64,000 nucleotides of DNA. Origin: Nodosilinea sp. PGN35. Lineage in GTDB: Bacteria; Cyanobacteriota; Cyanobacteriia; Phormidesmidales; Phormidesmidaceae. Below, one piece after another: positions 52,524-62,438 of this stretch. The notes under the pieces were generated by a model. It searched no databases. It saw only the letters and a list, made by a program, of their open reading frames with translations, and was not told the DNA's origin. The translations under genes were made by a program, and so were the position numbers. The stretch is taken from positions 868,001 to 932,000 of the forward strand of contig NZ_JAQKQJ010000010.1 in assembly GCF_029109325.1 (NCBI RefSeq). The letters are read 5' to 3'. Within the stretch, counting starts at the first letter, position 1; every line of letters begins with the position of its first letter.

Positions 52524-55232
52524 ATGCTGACCTACCCCGACCCGGTGACGGACGTTTGGAAAACCGGGAGCCATCCCCTCGATCCGATCTTTGCGCCTCG
52601 CTCCGTGGCGGTGGTGGGGGCCACGGAGCGCCCCGGCAGCGTGGGTCGCACGGTGCTGTGGAACCTGATCAGCCATCCCTTTGGCGGCACGGTCTACCCA
52701 ATCAACCCCAAACGGCGCAACGTGCTGGGGGTGCAGGCGTTCGATCGCATCGCCTCCCTGCCCGAAGCTCCCGACCTCGCTGTCATCGCCATCCCGGCCC
52801 CTGGCGTGCCCGCCGTAGTGCAGGAGTGCGTGGATGTGGGGGTGAAGGGGGCAATCATTCTCTCGGCGGGCTTCAAGGAGATTGGGGCCGAGGGGATTGA
52901 GCTGGAGCGGCGGATCAATGCGATCGCCGAAGGCCACCTGCGGCTGATCGGCCCCAACTGCCTGGGGGTGCAGAACCCCCTCACCGGGCTCAACGCCACC
53001 TTTGCCAGCCAAATGGCGCGGCGGGGCAACGTGGGCTTTATCAGCCAGAGCGGGGCGCTGTGCACCTCGATTTTGGACTGGAGCCTGCGGGAAAACGTGG
53101 GCTTTAGCGCCTTTATCTCCCTCGGCTCGATGCTCGACGTGGGCTGGGGCGACCTGATCGACTACCTGGGCGACGACCCCCACACCCACAGCATTGTCAT
53201 CTATATGGAGTCCATCGGCGATGCCCGGGCGTTTTTGTCGGCGGCGCGGGAGGTGGCTCTGAGCAAGCCGATCATTGTGATCAAGGCGGGGCGTACCGAG
53301 GCGGCGGCCCAGGCGGCGGCCTCCCACACCGGGTCGCTCACCGGCAGCGATGCGGTGCTCGATGCGGCCTTTCGCCGCTGCGGCGTGCTGCGGGTGGACC
53401 ACATCGAAGACCTGTTCGACGCCGCCGAGGTGCTGGCTAAGCAGCCTCGCCCCCGGGGGCCGCGCCTCAGCATCATCACCAATGCGGGAGGGCCGGGGGT
53501 GCTGGCTACCGATGCGCTAATTCGCGCCGGGGGGGATCTGGCAGAGGTTTCCGCCGCCAGCCTGGAGGCCCTCAACGCCGCCCTGCCCACCCACTGGAGC
53601 CACGGCAACCCCATTGATATTCTGGGCGATGCCGAACCAGCCCGCTTTGCCGAGGCGCTGAACACTACGCTGGCCGACCCCGACAGCGATGGCTGTATGG
53701 TGGTGCTGTCTCCCCAGGCGATGACCGACCCCACCGAGACCGCCCGGGCGGTGGTCGAAGCCTGGCGCAGCAGCAGTTCACCGCGGCCCCTGCTGGCCTG
53801 CTGGATGGGCGGGGCTGAGGTGGATGAGGGCGAGGACATTCTCAACCAGGCGGGGATACCCACCTACCGCTACCCCGACCAGGCGGCGCGGCTGTTTGGC
53901 CTGCTGTGGCAGCACAGCTATGCCCTCAAGGGACTGTATGAAACCCCCACCCTATCCCTCAACCACGGCATCGATCGCGCCGCCGTGAGCCAGATTTTGC
54001 ACAATGCCCAGGGGGCGGGGCAAACCCTGCTCACCGAAGCCGACTCCAAGGCGCTGCTGGCGGCCTACGGCATCCCGGTGGTGCCGACCCAGATTGCGGC
54101 CACGGTAGAGGAGGCGATCGCCGCCGCCGATACTATCGGCTACCCGGTGGTGCTGAAGCTCTACTCTCGCACCCTCACCCACAAGACCGACGTGGGCGGC
54201 GTGCAGCTCAACCTCGACAGCGACCACGCGGTGCGCCGCGCCTACGATCGCATTCTCACCAGCGTCACCGAAAAGGCCGGGGCCGAGCACTTCCAGGGCG
54301 TCACCGTGCAGCCGATGATTCGCACCGATGGCTACGAGCTGATTTTGGGCAGCAGCCAGGATCCGCAGTTTGGCCCGGTGCTGCTGTTTGGCACCGGGGG
54401 GCAGCTAGTGGAAGTGTTCAAAGACAGCGCGATCGCCCTGCCGCCCCTGACCAGCACCCTGGCCCGCCGCCTGATGGAGCAGACCCGGATTTACCACGCC
54501 CTTCAGGGGGTGCGGGGCCGGGCGGCGGTGGATCTCGACGCCCTGGAGCAAATTCTGGTGCGCTTTAGCCAGCTGGTGGCGGAGCAGCCCGATATCGCCG
54601 CCATCGACATCAACCCGCTGCTGGCCTCCCCCAATGGCCTGCTGGCCTTAGATGCGCGGGTGATTCTGCGCGACCCCGCCACCCCGTCGCCCCGCCTCGC
54701 CATCCGCCCCTACCCCGCCCAATATATTTGGCCAGGCCAGGGCGGCACTACTATCCGCCCCATCCGCCCCGAGGACGAGCCGCTGATCATCGCCTTCCAC
54801 GATCTGGTGTCTGACCACAGCATTTACCTGCGCTACTTCCACACCATCAAGCACAGCGTCCGCATTGCCCACGATCGCCTCACTCGCATCTGCTTCAACG
54901 ACTACGATCGCGAGATCGCCCTGGTGGCCGAGGCGAGTGACCCAAACCCCAAAATTATCGGCGTCTGTCGGCTTACCCAAAAGCACGGTCTGCCCGAGGC
55001 CGAATTTGCCATGCTGGTGGCTGACCCCTACCAGGGCCAGGGCTTTGGCACCGAGCTGCTGAGCCGCCTGATCGAGGTGGCCCGCACCGAAGGGCTGACC
55101 CGCCTGACAGGGGAAATTTTGGCTGAGAACGACGGCATGCAGCACCTGTGCAGGCGGGTTGGGTTTCAGCTCAAGCCCACGGCGGAACCCGGCATTTTAT
55201 CCGCCACGCTAGACCTGGCTCTGGAACCGTAA
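52524..55232 (+). CDS. Acyl-CoA synthetase (ADP-forming-type) fused to GNAT acetyltransferase
   Basis: 902 residues from ATG 52524. Domains in order: CoA-binding ([20 protein letters not shown]), succinyl-CoA-synthetase-like segment with [13 protein letters not shown]-grasp ([39 protein letters not shown]), and a C-terminal GNAT domain ([37 protein letters not shown]). The same layout is found in Pat/YfiQ protein lysine acetyltransferases that silence acetyl-CoA synthetase, and in some ADP-forming acetate-CoA ligases. Next to pflB/adhE it may either make acetate and ATP from acetyl-CoA or control enzymes by acetylation. Confidence 0.88.
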   Translation: MLTYPDPVTDVWKTGSHPLDPIFAPRSVAVVGATERPGSVGRTVLWNLISHPFGGTVYPINPKRRNVLGVQAFDRIASLPEAPDLAVIAIPAPGVPAVVQECVDVGVKGAIILSAGFKEIGAEGIELERRINAIAEGHLRLIGPNCLGVQNPLTGLNATFASQMARRGNVGFISQSGALCTSILDWSLRENVGFSAFISLGSMLDVGWGDLIDYLGDDPHTHSIVIYMESIGDARAFLSAAREVALSKPIIVIKAGRTEAAAQAAASHTGSLTGSDAVLDAAFRRCGVLRVDHIEDLFDAAEVLAKQPRPRGPRLSIITNAGGPGVLATDALIRAGGDLAEVSAASLEALNAALPTHWSHGNPIDILGDAEPARFAEALNTTLADPDSDGCMVVLSPQAMTDPTETARAVVEAWRSSSSPRPLLACWMGGAEVDEGEDILNQAGIPTYRYPDQAARLFGLLWQHSYALKGLYETPTLSLNHGIDRAAVSQILHNAQGAGQTLLTEADSKALLAAYGIPVVPTQIAATVEEAIAAADTIGYPVVLKLYSRTLTHKTDVGGVQLNLDSDHAVRRAYDRILTSVTEKAGAEHFQGVTVQPMIRTDGYELILGSSQDPQFGPVLLFGTGGQLVEVFKDSAIALPPLTSTLARRLMEQTRIYHALQGVRGRAAVDLDALEQILVRFSQLVAEQPDIAAIDINPLLASPNGLLALDARVILRDPATPSPRLAIRPYPAQYIWPGQGGTTIRPIRPEDEPLIIAFHDLVSDHSIYLRYFHTIKHSVRIAHDRLTRICFNDYDREIALVAEASDPNPKIIGVCRLTQKHGLPEAEFAMLVADPYQGQGFGTELLSRLIEVARTEGLTRLTGEILAENDGMQHLCRRVGFQLKPTAEPGILSATLDLALEP

Positions 55233-55256
55233 TCGGTTGGATTGGGGCTTCAACTG

Positions 55257-55436
55257 TAGCTATAGCGAGTCTGGTTGAGACATTGCCCAGATGAACGTGC
55301 AAACGTTTGAACATTTAGAGGCTTTTGGATGTCCTATAGCTAGAGTCACCTGGCTTAGGACAATCAGAAGCTTTAGAAACGGTTGCACGTGTAACCGTTT
55401 TTAGGGAAACTGTCCTAACCAGACTGGCTACAGCTA
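55257..55436. repeat. MITE-like element, family 2, copy 3 (most complete)
   Basis: 180 bp. Termini TAGCTATAGCGAGTCTGGTT+GAGACA (55257) and the complement of TGTCCTAACC+AGACTGGCTACAGCTA (ends 55436) match at 22 of 26 positions. Inside are GTGCAAACGTTTGAAC-like and AAACGGTTGCACGTGTAACC palindromes. It has no coding capacity and lies between two convergent genes. Confidence 0.75.
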
Positions 55437-55473
55437 TACCTATATTCAGCAGCGCCACAAATCTTTTACCCAG

Positions 55474-56463
55474 CTAATTAATTTGGGCCAGCGCTGGCTC
55501 TACCGGGCCAAAAATTCTATCGGTCAACCTCACATACCAGGCGGCGGCCTGCACCTGAATGATGTAGGCCATAGCGATGATCAGGGCGATTTCTGACCCC
55601 TGTTCGCCGCCAAAGGCGGTGATGGCGATCGCCAGCGCAATGGAGAGATTGCGCATGACGGTGCCGTAGACCAGGGCGATCGCATCTCCCCGATTAAACA
55701 GCAGCCTGCCCACCAGAGTACTGAGCACAAAGTTACCCGCGTACAAAATGGCCAGGGGCACCAGAAACGACGCCAAAATCATCGGATTGCCGACAATGGC
55801 CTCTGCCTTCAGCGCCATGGCCACAAACACCACCCCCAGCACCCCCAGGGTGGAAAAGGCGGGGAACTTTTGCTTCAGGGACTTGTTATATGTGTCGGCC
55901 CCCACCGTGCGAATCAGCAGCAGACGAGTGGCCACCCCCAGCAGCATAGGCAAAAACACAATCACAACGATCTGCCGAAAAATGTCGGCCAGGGGGATTT
56001 CAATGGCCGCACCCATCAGCCATTTGGCATAAAACGGGGTGGCAATAGAACCGAGGATCAAGCCGATTACGGTCATCTTCACGGCGGCGTTCAGGTTGCC
56101 CTTGGCAAAGCCCGTCCAGGAAATGGTCATGCCGCTGGTGGGCAGCAGGGAGGCCAGCAGCAGACCCAGGGCGATTAAGGGGCGATCGCCAAAGAAAAAC
56201 TGCCCCATGCCAAAGGCAAAGAAGGGCACCACGGCAAAATTGATCAGCTGGGTGACGAGCTGAAGTTTGTAGTCTCGGCCAGAAAACACCTGCTGAATTT
56301 GCAGGTTGATCATCATGGGATAGACCATGAGAAAGGTGAGCGGAATGATCAATGCCTTCAGCGGTGCCGGGTTCATCACCGAGCCGATGGCAATGCCCAA
56401 AATCATTGAGGCTGGGATGGCCCAGACCAAGTTTTTTTGAATGTGCTCTAACAGTTTCCACAT
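55474..56463 (-). CDS. ACR3/bile-acid-symporter-fold transporter (arsenite efflux-like)
   Basis: 329 residues with ten hydrophobic segments. Features include ALGLLLASLLPTSGMTISWT and FGGEQGSEIALIIAMAYIIQ, with VVFVAMALKAEA between, typical of the ACR3/BASS superfamily. It may export arsenite or carry another anion. No arsR or arsC is adjacent, so arsenic specificity is inferred from family resemblance only. Confidence 0.75.
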   Translation of the reverse strand: MWKLLEHIQKNLVWAIPASMILGIAIGSVMNPAPLKALIIPLTFLMVYPMMINLQIQQVFSGRDYKLQLVTQLINFAVVPFFAFGMGQFFFGDRPLIALGLLLASLLPTSGMTISWTGFAKGNLNAAVKMTVIGLILGSIATPFYAKWLMGAAIEIPLADIFRQIVVIVFLPMLLGVATRLLLIRTVGADTYNKSLKQKFPAFSTLGVLGVVFVAMALKAEAIVGNPMILASFLVPLAILYAGNFVLSTLVGRLLFNRGDAIALVYGTVMRNLSIALAIAITAFGGEQGSEIALIIAMAYIIQVQAAAWYVRLTDRIFGPVEPALAQIN

Positions 56464-56753
56464 GGGCTAAATCCTTAAAAATTATTGCCAAAACTGAAAT
56501 TGTCAAAACGACTTGGTGGAGAGTGATAGTGCTAAAGGTGCGGTTCTGCCCATGGAGCTCACCGGTCTTTGTCAATCCCCCTCAGGGCAAAACCTTGCTC
56601 GAATGTGCGGGATTCTCCCTGTGGTGCATTGCGGCTAGTGAGGGTGATCTGACCGTTTTCAGGTGAGCTAGGAGCCGCGAATGCACCCTACGATTCTGGT
56701 TTTGATAGCCGCAGTCGTAGGTTGGGTGACCGAAAGCAATGCCCACCCTAGGG
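56464..56753. other. Gene-free interval
   Basis: 290 bp between two minus-strand genes. It contains GTGCATTGCGGCTAG and GAATGCACCCTACGAT words (related to 49540-49615) and a partial GGGTGGGCA-family copy (CAATGCCCACCCTAGGG, 56738-56754). No gene seen. Confidence 0.4.
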
Positions 56754-57158
56754 TTAGGGTTCTAGCGCCGATTGAATGGCCTCTTTGACGTCGGGAATAA
56801 ACACCGCATACATGCCGCGCAGGTCGCCCACCTGAAAGTCAAAGGCCAGGTCTTGGGGATAGTTGTCTTTGACAAACTGGGGTCGCTGGTTTTGCTGACC
56901 GTGGCAGGCCAGGCAGCTGGCTTCGACATTGATGCGGCGGTAGTAGCGCGTTCCCGCCTGGCCATCGATCGTGGCGGTTTCCCACAGACCCATTAGTTCC
57001 GGGGTTTGCTCAAATTTGGCCAGGGCTATACGGGCGTGGGGGGTGTCGGGGGCGTGGGCCGGGTTGCGGTACTTGGTGGCAATTTGTTTCACCTGCCAGC
57101 CGTTGTCCTGGCTCAGCTCCATGGCCCGCAGGCCCACGGGGCGGCACACCTGTTTCAT
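56754..57158 (-). pseudogene. DUF3365-type haem-binding protein, N-terminally truncated
   Basis: 134 residues. KYRNPAHAPDTPHARI and the c-type haem motif CLACHG (with YYRRINVEASC) match the DUF3365/Tll0287-like family. Family members normally have an N-terminal signal peptide or membrane helix plus more sequence before this region; here the frame begins almost at the conserved core (MKQVCRPVGLRAMELSQ). Without export, covalent haem attachment would not occur, so it is probably a decayed or mis-started gene. It follows the flavoprotein gene by 30 bp on the same strand. Confidence 0.6.
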
Positions 57159-57188
57159 GGTGTCTATGGTTGTCTCCTGAAGTTGGGG

Positions 57189-58493
57189 TTAAGCGCTGGC
57201 CGGGGACTGTTGGGGCGCATCTGCGATCGGCCTGACCAGATCGACGCCAAAGATCGCCCGCAGCCCCAGCCGTTCGTACCAGGGCACCGCCCTCCCCAGG
57301 CGCATTTTGGCCATGAAGTACTGCTCAAACAGGGTCTTGCCCCAGACCACCCACCTGCCTTGAATGGCGTAGGAGTAGCGGCGTTTGCCGGTGGCGGGGT
57401 CGGGCAGCACCGGGGCCGCCACGTAGAGAATGCCGGTGTCGCCAAACTCGGCAAAGCAGATCGCCTCCAGGGTGGGGGTTTGCAGCGGCTTTTGGATGGC
57501 CCCCAGCTGCACAGCAATGTTGTGGGAAACGGCCATGCCCATGGCCTCGGTCATTTGCCCGCTTTTGGGCAGGCCAATGGGTACGCGAAACTGTTCGGGC
57601 TGGGCGAGGTTGACCGCAACGCCCAGGGCGTAGACCGAGGGAAAGTCGGGGTGCTGGTAGGTGGGCAGCACTGGAATGAACCCCTTGGCATTGCCCAGGC
57701 CGGGGGTGTTTTGAATGAACGCTGCCCCCCGAAAGGCGGGGAGAATCATGGCGTAGCGCTGGGGCAGGGTGCGGCCATCGTCGAGGGTGATGCTGCCGGG
57801 GGAAACGGCGGCGATCGCCCCATTGGGGATCACCTCTACCCCCCGTTTGCGCAGCAGGGCTTCGGTCAGTTTCTGGGCATTGCTAACCTGGCTGACCCCC
57901 AGGTGCCCGGCGTAGGGTTCGGGGGTGATTAGGGTGAGGCTGGCGCGATCGCGCAGTCCCTGCTGGCGCAAAATCTGCTCCGCCATCAGCACAAACTCGT
58001 AGGCGGGCCCAAAGCAGCCCGCCCCCGGGGCCGCCCCCACCACCAGCGGGCCGGGGTTCTTTAGAAAGTCGAGCCAGGCGGTTCTGGCAGCCTGGGCATG
58101 GGCGGGGGAGCAGATGGAGTGGGTGTAGCCGCCGTGGGGGCCGAAGCCAGGAATGGCGTCGAAGGCGAAGCTGGGGCCGGTGGCGATCGCCACATAGTCG
58201 TAGTCCAGGGTTTGGCCACTGTCCAGGGTGAGGCGTCTCGCCTGGGGATTCAGCCCAGTAACTTTGGCGGCGATCAGCTCCACCCCGTGCCGCCGGGCCA
58301 ATGGAGCCAGATCGAGCTGAAAGTGGTCGAGGGGGTCGATATCCAGCGCCACCCGCACCAGACCGGGAATAAAGGTGAACTTGGGCTGCTCAGAGATCAG
58401 GGTCACCCGGTGCTGAGCGGGCAGCAGCTGGCGCAGGTCGTAGGCGGTGGGCAGCCCGCCCAGTCCGGCACCGATAACAACAACGTGGGCCAT
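57189..58493 (-). CDS. Sulfide:quinone oxidoreductase-like FAD flavoprotein
   Basis: 434 residues. FAD-binding VVVIGAGLGGLPTAYDLRQLL at the N-terminus, a second dinucleotide-type segment, and the Cys residues HSICSPAHA, GAGCFGPAYE and EAICFAEFGD in the spacing of SQR enzymes. ALGVAVNLAQP and TEAMGMAVSHNIA follow the SQR layout. It probably oxidises sulfide (or another small reductant) at the membrane and passes electrons to quinone. A type II NADH dehydrogenase is the alternative, but the three Cys favour SQR. Confidence 0.8.
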   Translation of the reverse strand: MAHVVVIGAGLGGLPTAYDLRQLLPAQHRVTLISEQPKFTFIPGLVRVALDIDPLDHFQLDLAPLARRHGVELIAAKVTGLNPQARRLTLDSGQTLDYDYVAIATGPSFAFDAIPGFGPHGGYTHSICSPAHAQAARTAWLDFLKNPGPLVVGAAPGAGCFGPAYEFVLMAEQILRQQGLRDRASLTLITPEPYAGHLGVSQVSNAQKLTEALLRKRGVEVIPNGAIAAVSPGSITLDDGRTLPQRYAMILPAFRGAAFIQNTPGLGNAKGFIPVLPTYQHPDFPSVYALGVAVNLAQPEQFRVPIGLPKSGQMTEAMGMAVSHNIAVQLGAIQKPLQTPTLEAICFAEFGDTGILYVAAPVLPDPATGKRRYSYAIQGRWVVWGKTLFEQYFMAKMRLGRAVPWYERLGLRAIFGVDLVRPIADAPQQSPASA

Positions 58494-58755
58494 AGAACCT
58501 CACAAAGGGTAGGTGGGGCCAAAAAGAAAGGTCAAGGCGAATTCGGCATTACCCAAGACCTGGCACTCTCCCTGGGGCCAGATGAGCAGAGAAATCCGGC
58601 CACGAAGAGAATTCCTATAATCACTTTATCATTTAATAACTAATTAGCTATATTATTAAGAGGAGTTGTAAAGTTACTCCTACATCCCTCGCTGGGGCTG
58701 TCCGCCGCCGAGGCCCAGCAACCCCATTCCCGTTGTTCACCCCTTGGAAACTCCG

Positions 58756-59175
58756 ATGACCTACCACTTCAGCAAAGTTGTTGACGCCACCTTCGAGGCG
58801 GCGATCGCCCAGGTGACCGCCTCCCTCCAAGAGGACGGCTTTGGCATCTTGACCGAAATTGACGCCCAGGCCGCCTTTAAGAAAAAGCTCAATGCCGACT
58901 TTCGCCCCTACAAAATCCTGGGAGCCTGCCACCCGCAGATCGCCCACGCCATGCTGCACCTTGACGACAAAGCCGGGGTGCTATTTCCCTGCAATGTGGT
59001 GGTGCAAGAGCAGGCTGATGGCCGGGTCGAAGTCTCTGCCATCGACCCGCTGACCATGTTTTTGCCGGTAGATAACCCCAAAGCCAGGGACCTTGCGATC
59101 GCCGCCAGCGAGAAAATGCAGCGGGTGATCGATCGCCTCCCTGCCGCCGCCGCATCCTACGAGTACGCCATCTAA
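58756..59175 (+). CDS. DUF302 domain protein
   Basis: 139 residues from ATG 58756 (TTG 58744 in frame). SKVVDATFEAAIAQVTASLQ, GFGILTEIDAQAAFKKKL and ILGACHPQIAHAML follow the DUF302 pattern, a small alpha/beta fold of unknown function often found near thiol, sulfur or metal genes. It faces away from the SQR-like gene; the 260-bp gap between them is AT-rich near 58630 and probably holds both promoters. Confidence 0.88.
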   Translation: MTYHFSKVVDATFEAAIAQVTASLQEDGFGILTEIDAQAAFKKKLNADFRPYKILGACHPQIAHAMLHLDDKAGVLFPCNVVVQEQADGRVEVSAIDPLTMFLPVDNPKARDLAIAASEKMQRVIDRLPAAAASYEYAI

Positions 59176-59180
59176 ACCCC

Positions 59181-59220
59181 TGACGCACCGCCGGGTTTTA
59201 CAGCGGCGGTGCGTCATTTT
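59181..59220 (+). terminator. Rho-independent terminator after DUF302 gene
   Basis: TGACGCACCGCC (59181-59192) pairs with GGCGGTGCGTCA (59205-59216), a perfect 12-bp stem followed by TTTT. Confidence 0.87.
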
Positions 59221-59237
59221 GCCAGAGACCCATACCC

Positions 59238-59765
59238 ATGATTCGCAAAGTTTTTTCCTGGCTACTGGTGTTCGGGGCTGTCATCCTGGGCATCTGGCTC
59301 GGGTTTGGCCTCTTCAACCCGCCCAGCGCCGCCGCCGCCATCCGCCAGCTAGAAGAAGCCCCCGGGCAGGTGGTCTACCAGGCACGGCAAACGCTGACGG
59401 ATCAGCAGGGGCATAGCTGGCAGGCGATCGCCTTCAAACGCATCCGCCCCAACGGCAGCACCAGCGTTGCCCTGCGCCTGGTGGGCTTCCCCGGCGTGGC
59501 TGCCATCGACCGCAGCCAACCCCTCACCCTGACCGACTCCCTGGGCCAAACCCTGACGGCGGCGGACGACTCCGGCCAGATTTTCACCGACGAGGCCAAC
59601 CCTGAACCCCACGTGGGGCAGTACGACTTGCAGCCCCTGCTGCCAGAACTGCGGGCCGAAATTCCCCTACGGCTGACGCTGCCCACCGCTGAGGGAGAGT
59701 TCGTACACCTACCGATTTCCCCTGCTTTAATTCAGGAATGGCACGCTGTTGCTAGCAAGCCGTAA
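59238..59765 (+). CDS. Secreted or membrane-anchored hypothetical protein
   Basis: 175 residues. The N-terminus (KVFSWLLVFGAVILGIWLGF) is a signal anchor; the rest (DRSQPLTLTDSLGQTLTAAD) is beta-rich and contains no known motif. It resembles the DUF3122-type cyanobacterial family, but I cannot be sure. Confidence 0.65.
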   Translation: MIRKVFSWLLVFGAVILGIWLGFGLFNPPSAAAAIRQLEEAPGQVVYQARQTLTDQQGHSWQAIAFKRIRPNGSTSVALRLVGFPGVAAIDRSQPLTLTDSLGQTLTAADDSGQIFTDEANPEPHVGQYDLQPLLPELRAEIPLRLTLPTAEGEFVHLPISPALIQEWHAVASKP

Positions 59766-59792
59766 CGGGGGCCAGAATGCTGAATTACGCTG

Positions 59793-60374
59793 ATGCTTCC
59801 AGTTTTGTCGTTCTCTATGTCCCCTGACGCGCGCCCGTGGCAGGTACAAGACCGCTTTCTCGAACTCCACTCTCGCTGGATGACCCTACTTGGTGAACAC
59901 TGGCAGGATGCCCAGGGCCAACGCCTGGAGTACTGGCGCATTGAGAAAGCCGATTCGGTGATCGTTCTTCCCCTGCAAGCAAATGCCCAGGGGCAGCCCC
60001 AGCTTTTGCTGCCCCCCGCCAGCTTTCGGCCTGGGGTGGGGCAGGTGACGCTCGATTTGCCGGGGGGGCGGTGTCCGGCGGGGCAAAGGCCAGAGCAGGC
60101 CGCGATCGCCATTTTGCACCGAGAGCTAGGACTAGACGCTGCTGCGATCGCCCGGCTCACGCCCCTCAACCCCGAGGGGTGGGCGGTCAACAGCTCTTTC
60201 TCAAACCAAAAGCTCTACGGTTTTGTCGCCCACCTGGAGGGGGGCACCCCACCGCCGCCAGCATCTACGGCGATCGCCTATCCGGCGACGGCAACGGGTG
60301 TCCGCCAATTGCTGAACCAGCTAACCTGCTTGCAGTGTCGCGCGGTTCTTCTAGAATGGCGCGCCTGCCTATAA
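59793..60374 (+). CDS. NUDIX hydrolase
   Basis: 193 residues (ATG 59817 is a possible later start). The Nudix box region is DLPGGRCPAGQRPEQAAIAI then LHRELG, close to G-x5-E-x7-REU-x2-E but with altered acidic positions (RCPAGQRPEQ), so activity is uncertain. Downstream NPEGWAVNSSFSNQKLYGFVAHL is also typical of ADP-ribose pyrophosphatase-like members. Confidence 0.72.
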   Translation: MLPVLSFSMSPDARPWQVQDRFLELHSRWMTLLGEHWQDAQGQRLEYWRIEKADSVIVLPLQANAQGQPQLLLPPASFRPGVGQVTLDLPGGRCPAGQRPEQAAIAILHRELGLDAAAIARLTPLNPEGWAVNSSFSNQKLYGFVAHLEGGTPPPPASTAIAYPATATGVRQLLNQLTCLQCRAVLLEWRACL

Positions 60375-60495
60375 GGTTCGGTATTAGGCACATCCCAGAA
60401 AACAATTTCTCTAATGGTGGGCATTGCCTACCCCACAGCGGCTTATACCTGACACCTAGAACCCAACACCCTCATGATATTTCTGCCAACCAACA

Positions 60496-61107
60496 TCAGT
60501 TACCCACGTCGCCATCGCCCAGCCCCAGCTGCCCGTGGTAGCCGGTGACCAGGCGGCTGCCGTCTTTGAAAATGTGTACCTCGATCTGGTCGCTGGCCCA
60601 GTGGATGCGATCGCGCAGGGCTGGGTTAAACACCCGCACCCGCTGGTTGCGCGACGATACTGGCGAAGTCGGGTCGTGGGTCGCCAGCGATTCCACAAAG
60701 GGGCCATCGACTAAAATGTCGAGCTGGTCGAGCAACTGTTGAGCCCCAGGCGGTGCATCAGGCCCTTGTAATTCCCCTAGGGTAAATCCCGAAAACGACA
60801 TGGTGTTTAGCCCCGCCGCCTTCACCCGATAGGCCACCGTCGCCAGGGCCGGGGCCTGCCAGAAGGGCTCGCCTCCCGAAAAGGTCACCCCTTCGTTTTC
60901 AGGATCGGCCAAAATCTGCTCCACCACCTCATCCACCGAGACGACCTGGTTGGGCTCAAAGGGCCAGGAGGCCGGGTTAAAACAGCCGGGACATTCCCGC
61001 AGGCAGCCCTGCACCCAGACCACCGCCCGCTTGCCGGGGCCGTTGACCTCTGAGCGGTTGACGTAGCCCATGAGGTTGAGTTGGTTGGCAGGGAGATCGT
61101 TGGGCAT
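60496..61107 (-). CDS. 4Fe-4S single-cluster radical-SAM protein (NrdG/PflA-like activase)
   Basis: 203 residues. Cluster motif CxxxCxxC in VQGCLRECPGCFNPASW, then VTFSGGEPFWQ (SAM-binding GGE). This is the architecture of short glycyl-radical activases such as NrdG. No anaerobic ribonucleotide reductase is in the window, so its partner is unknown. Alone on the minus strand; the 167 bp upstream (61108-61274) contain two GGGCAGACCCA/TCTGCCC palindromes. Confidence 0.8.
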   Translation of the reverse strand: MPNDLPANQLNLMGYVNRSEVNGPGKRAVVWVQGCLRECPGCFNPASWPFEPNQVVSVDEVVEQILADPENEGVTFSGGEPFWQAPALATVAYRVKAAGLNTMSFSGFTLGELQGPDAPPGAQQLLDQLDILVDGPFVESLATHDPTSPVSSRNQRVRVFNPALRDRIHWASDQIEVHIFKDGSRLVTGYHGQLGLGDGDVGN

Positions 61108-61274
61108 AGGGGTGGGGGGTAGGAGGTGGATGGGTACATGCGTCGGGGCAGACCCACGTGTCTGCCCTAATCTTGGGTGTAGAAGGTGTTTCCCCAGTAA
61201 GGGCGTGGATGGATGAATGCGTCGGGCAGACCCATAGGTTTGCCCTAAGCCATGGATCTACCCCAATCGTGTAG

Positions 61275-62375
61275 CTATACAGCGACCAGCTCCGCGATTA
61301 CCTCGGCCACTGGCTGGATGCGGGTACTCATCCCAACGCTATTGCCCGCAAACACCAATCCATTCTCCACGTCGCCCCGGCAGGCGCGATCGAGGGCGCG
61401 CAGAATGCAGTAGGTCTCGCGGCGATCGCGGAATTTGCACACCTGTAAGCAGTTGGCAAAGCACTGATCCTTGGGGCCAGAGGGTTCACCGGCATTGACG
61501 CGATCGACAAAGGCGTTGCGCAGGGCGCGACCGGGCAGACCCACCGGGCTGGGCACCAGCACAATATCGGCGGGGTCGGCGTGGAGGTGAAATTCTTTGT
61601 AGCGCAGGTCGGCGTCGCACTCCTCGGTAGGGATAAAGCGGGTGCCGATCTGGACGCCGCTGGCCCCCAGGGAGAGGGCATGGAGCAGAGAGGGGCGATC
61701 GCACACGCCCCCCGCCGCGATCACCGGAATCGGCTGCTCAAAGGTTTCCTTCAAGTACTGCACCAGCGCAGGGATGACGGTCTCGGCGGCGATCGCCGGA
61801 TCGCCCAGTTCCTCGGCCTTGGCCCCCAGGTGGCCCCCCGCCGACTGGGGATTTTCGACCACAAAGGCGTCGGGCAGGCGGTTATACTGCCGCTGCCACT
61901 TTTTGCAGATCACCTGGGCGGCGCGCAGGCTGGAGATAATCGGCACCAGGGCCACCTCGGGCCGGTGGGCGGTCAATTCTGGTAGGTTGAGGGGTAGCCC
62001 CGCCCCGGCAAAAATCAGGTTCACGCCGTTCTCGATAGCGGTCTGCACCAGGGATTCATAATCCCGCGCTGCCACCATGATGTTGACGCCGAGAATGCCC
62101 CTGGGGCTGAGGGCACGGGCCTGGCGCAGCTCATCGATCAACGCCAGGCGATTGGCCCGAAAGAACTGCGTCTGGCGGGTTTTCGGGTTTTTCTCCTCAA
62201 TATCGAAGTAGGGAGAATTCATCCCCAGGCCGACGGCAGAGATGACGCCGATGCCGCCCGCGTTGGCCACCGCCGCCGCCAGGCCAGCGCCGGAAACGCG
62301 GATGCCCATGCCGCCCTGGACGATGGGGTAAGGGGCGGTGTAGGAGCCAATGGGAAGGGGGGAAAGGGTGTTCAT
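61275..62375 (-). CDS. Nitronate monooxygenase / 2-nitropropane dioxygenase family
   Basis: 366 residues, FMN-dependent TIM barrel. PIVQGGMGIRVSGAGLAAAV near the start, PVIAAGGVCDRPSLLHALSL and GASGVQIGTRFIPTEEC (phosphate-binding) near the end. It detoxifies nitronates such as propionate-3-nitronate; some homologues are enoyl-ACP reductase-like. It lies 63 bp from the radical-SAM gene on the same strand. Confidence 0.87.
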   Translation of the reverse strand: MNTLSPLPIGSYTAPYPIVQGGMGIRVSGAGLAAAVANAGGIGVISAVGLGMNSPYFDIEEKNPKTRQTQFFRANRLALIDELRQARALSPRGILGVNIMVAARDYESLVQTAIENGVNLIFAGAGLPLNLPELTAHRPEVALVPIISSLRAAQVICKKWQRQYNRLPDAFVVENPQSAGGHLGAKAEELGDPAIAAETVIPALVQYLKETFEQPIPVIAAGGVCDRPSLLHALSLGASGVQIGTRFIPTEECDADLRYKEFHLHADPADIVLVPSPVGLPGRALRNAFVDRVNAGEPSGPKDQCFANCLQVCKFRDRRETYCILRALDRACRGDVENGLVFAGNSVGMSTRIQPVAEVIAELVAV

Positions 62376-62438
62376 GGGTCAGTACATAGGGTGATGTCAG
62401 GATGGAGACGTGTGGGTTGGGGGGCTTCACGGGGGGCT

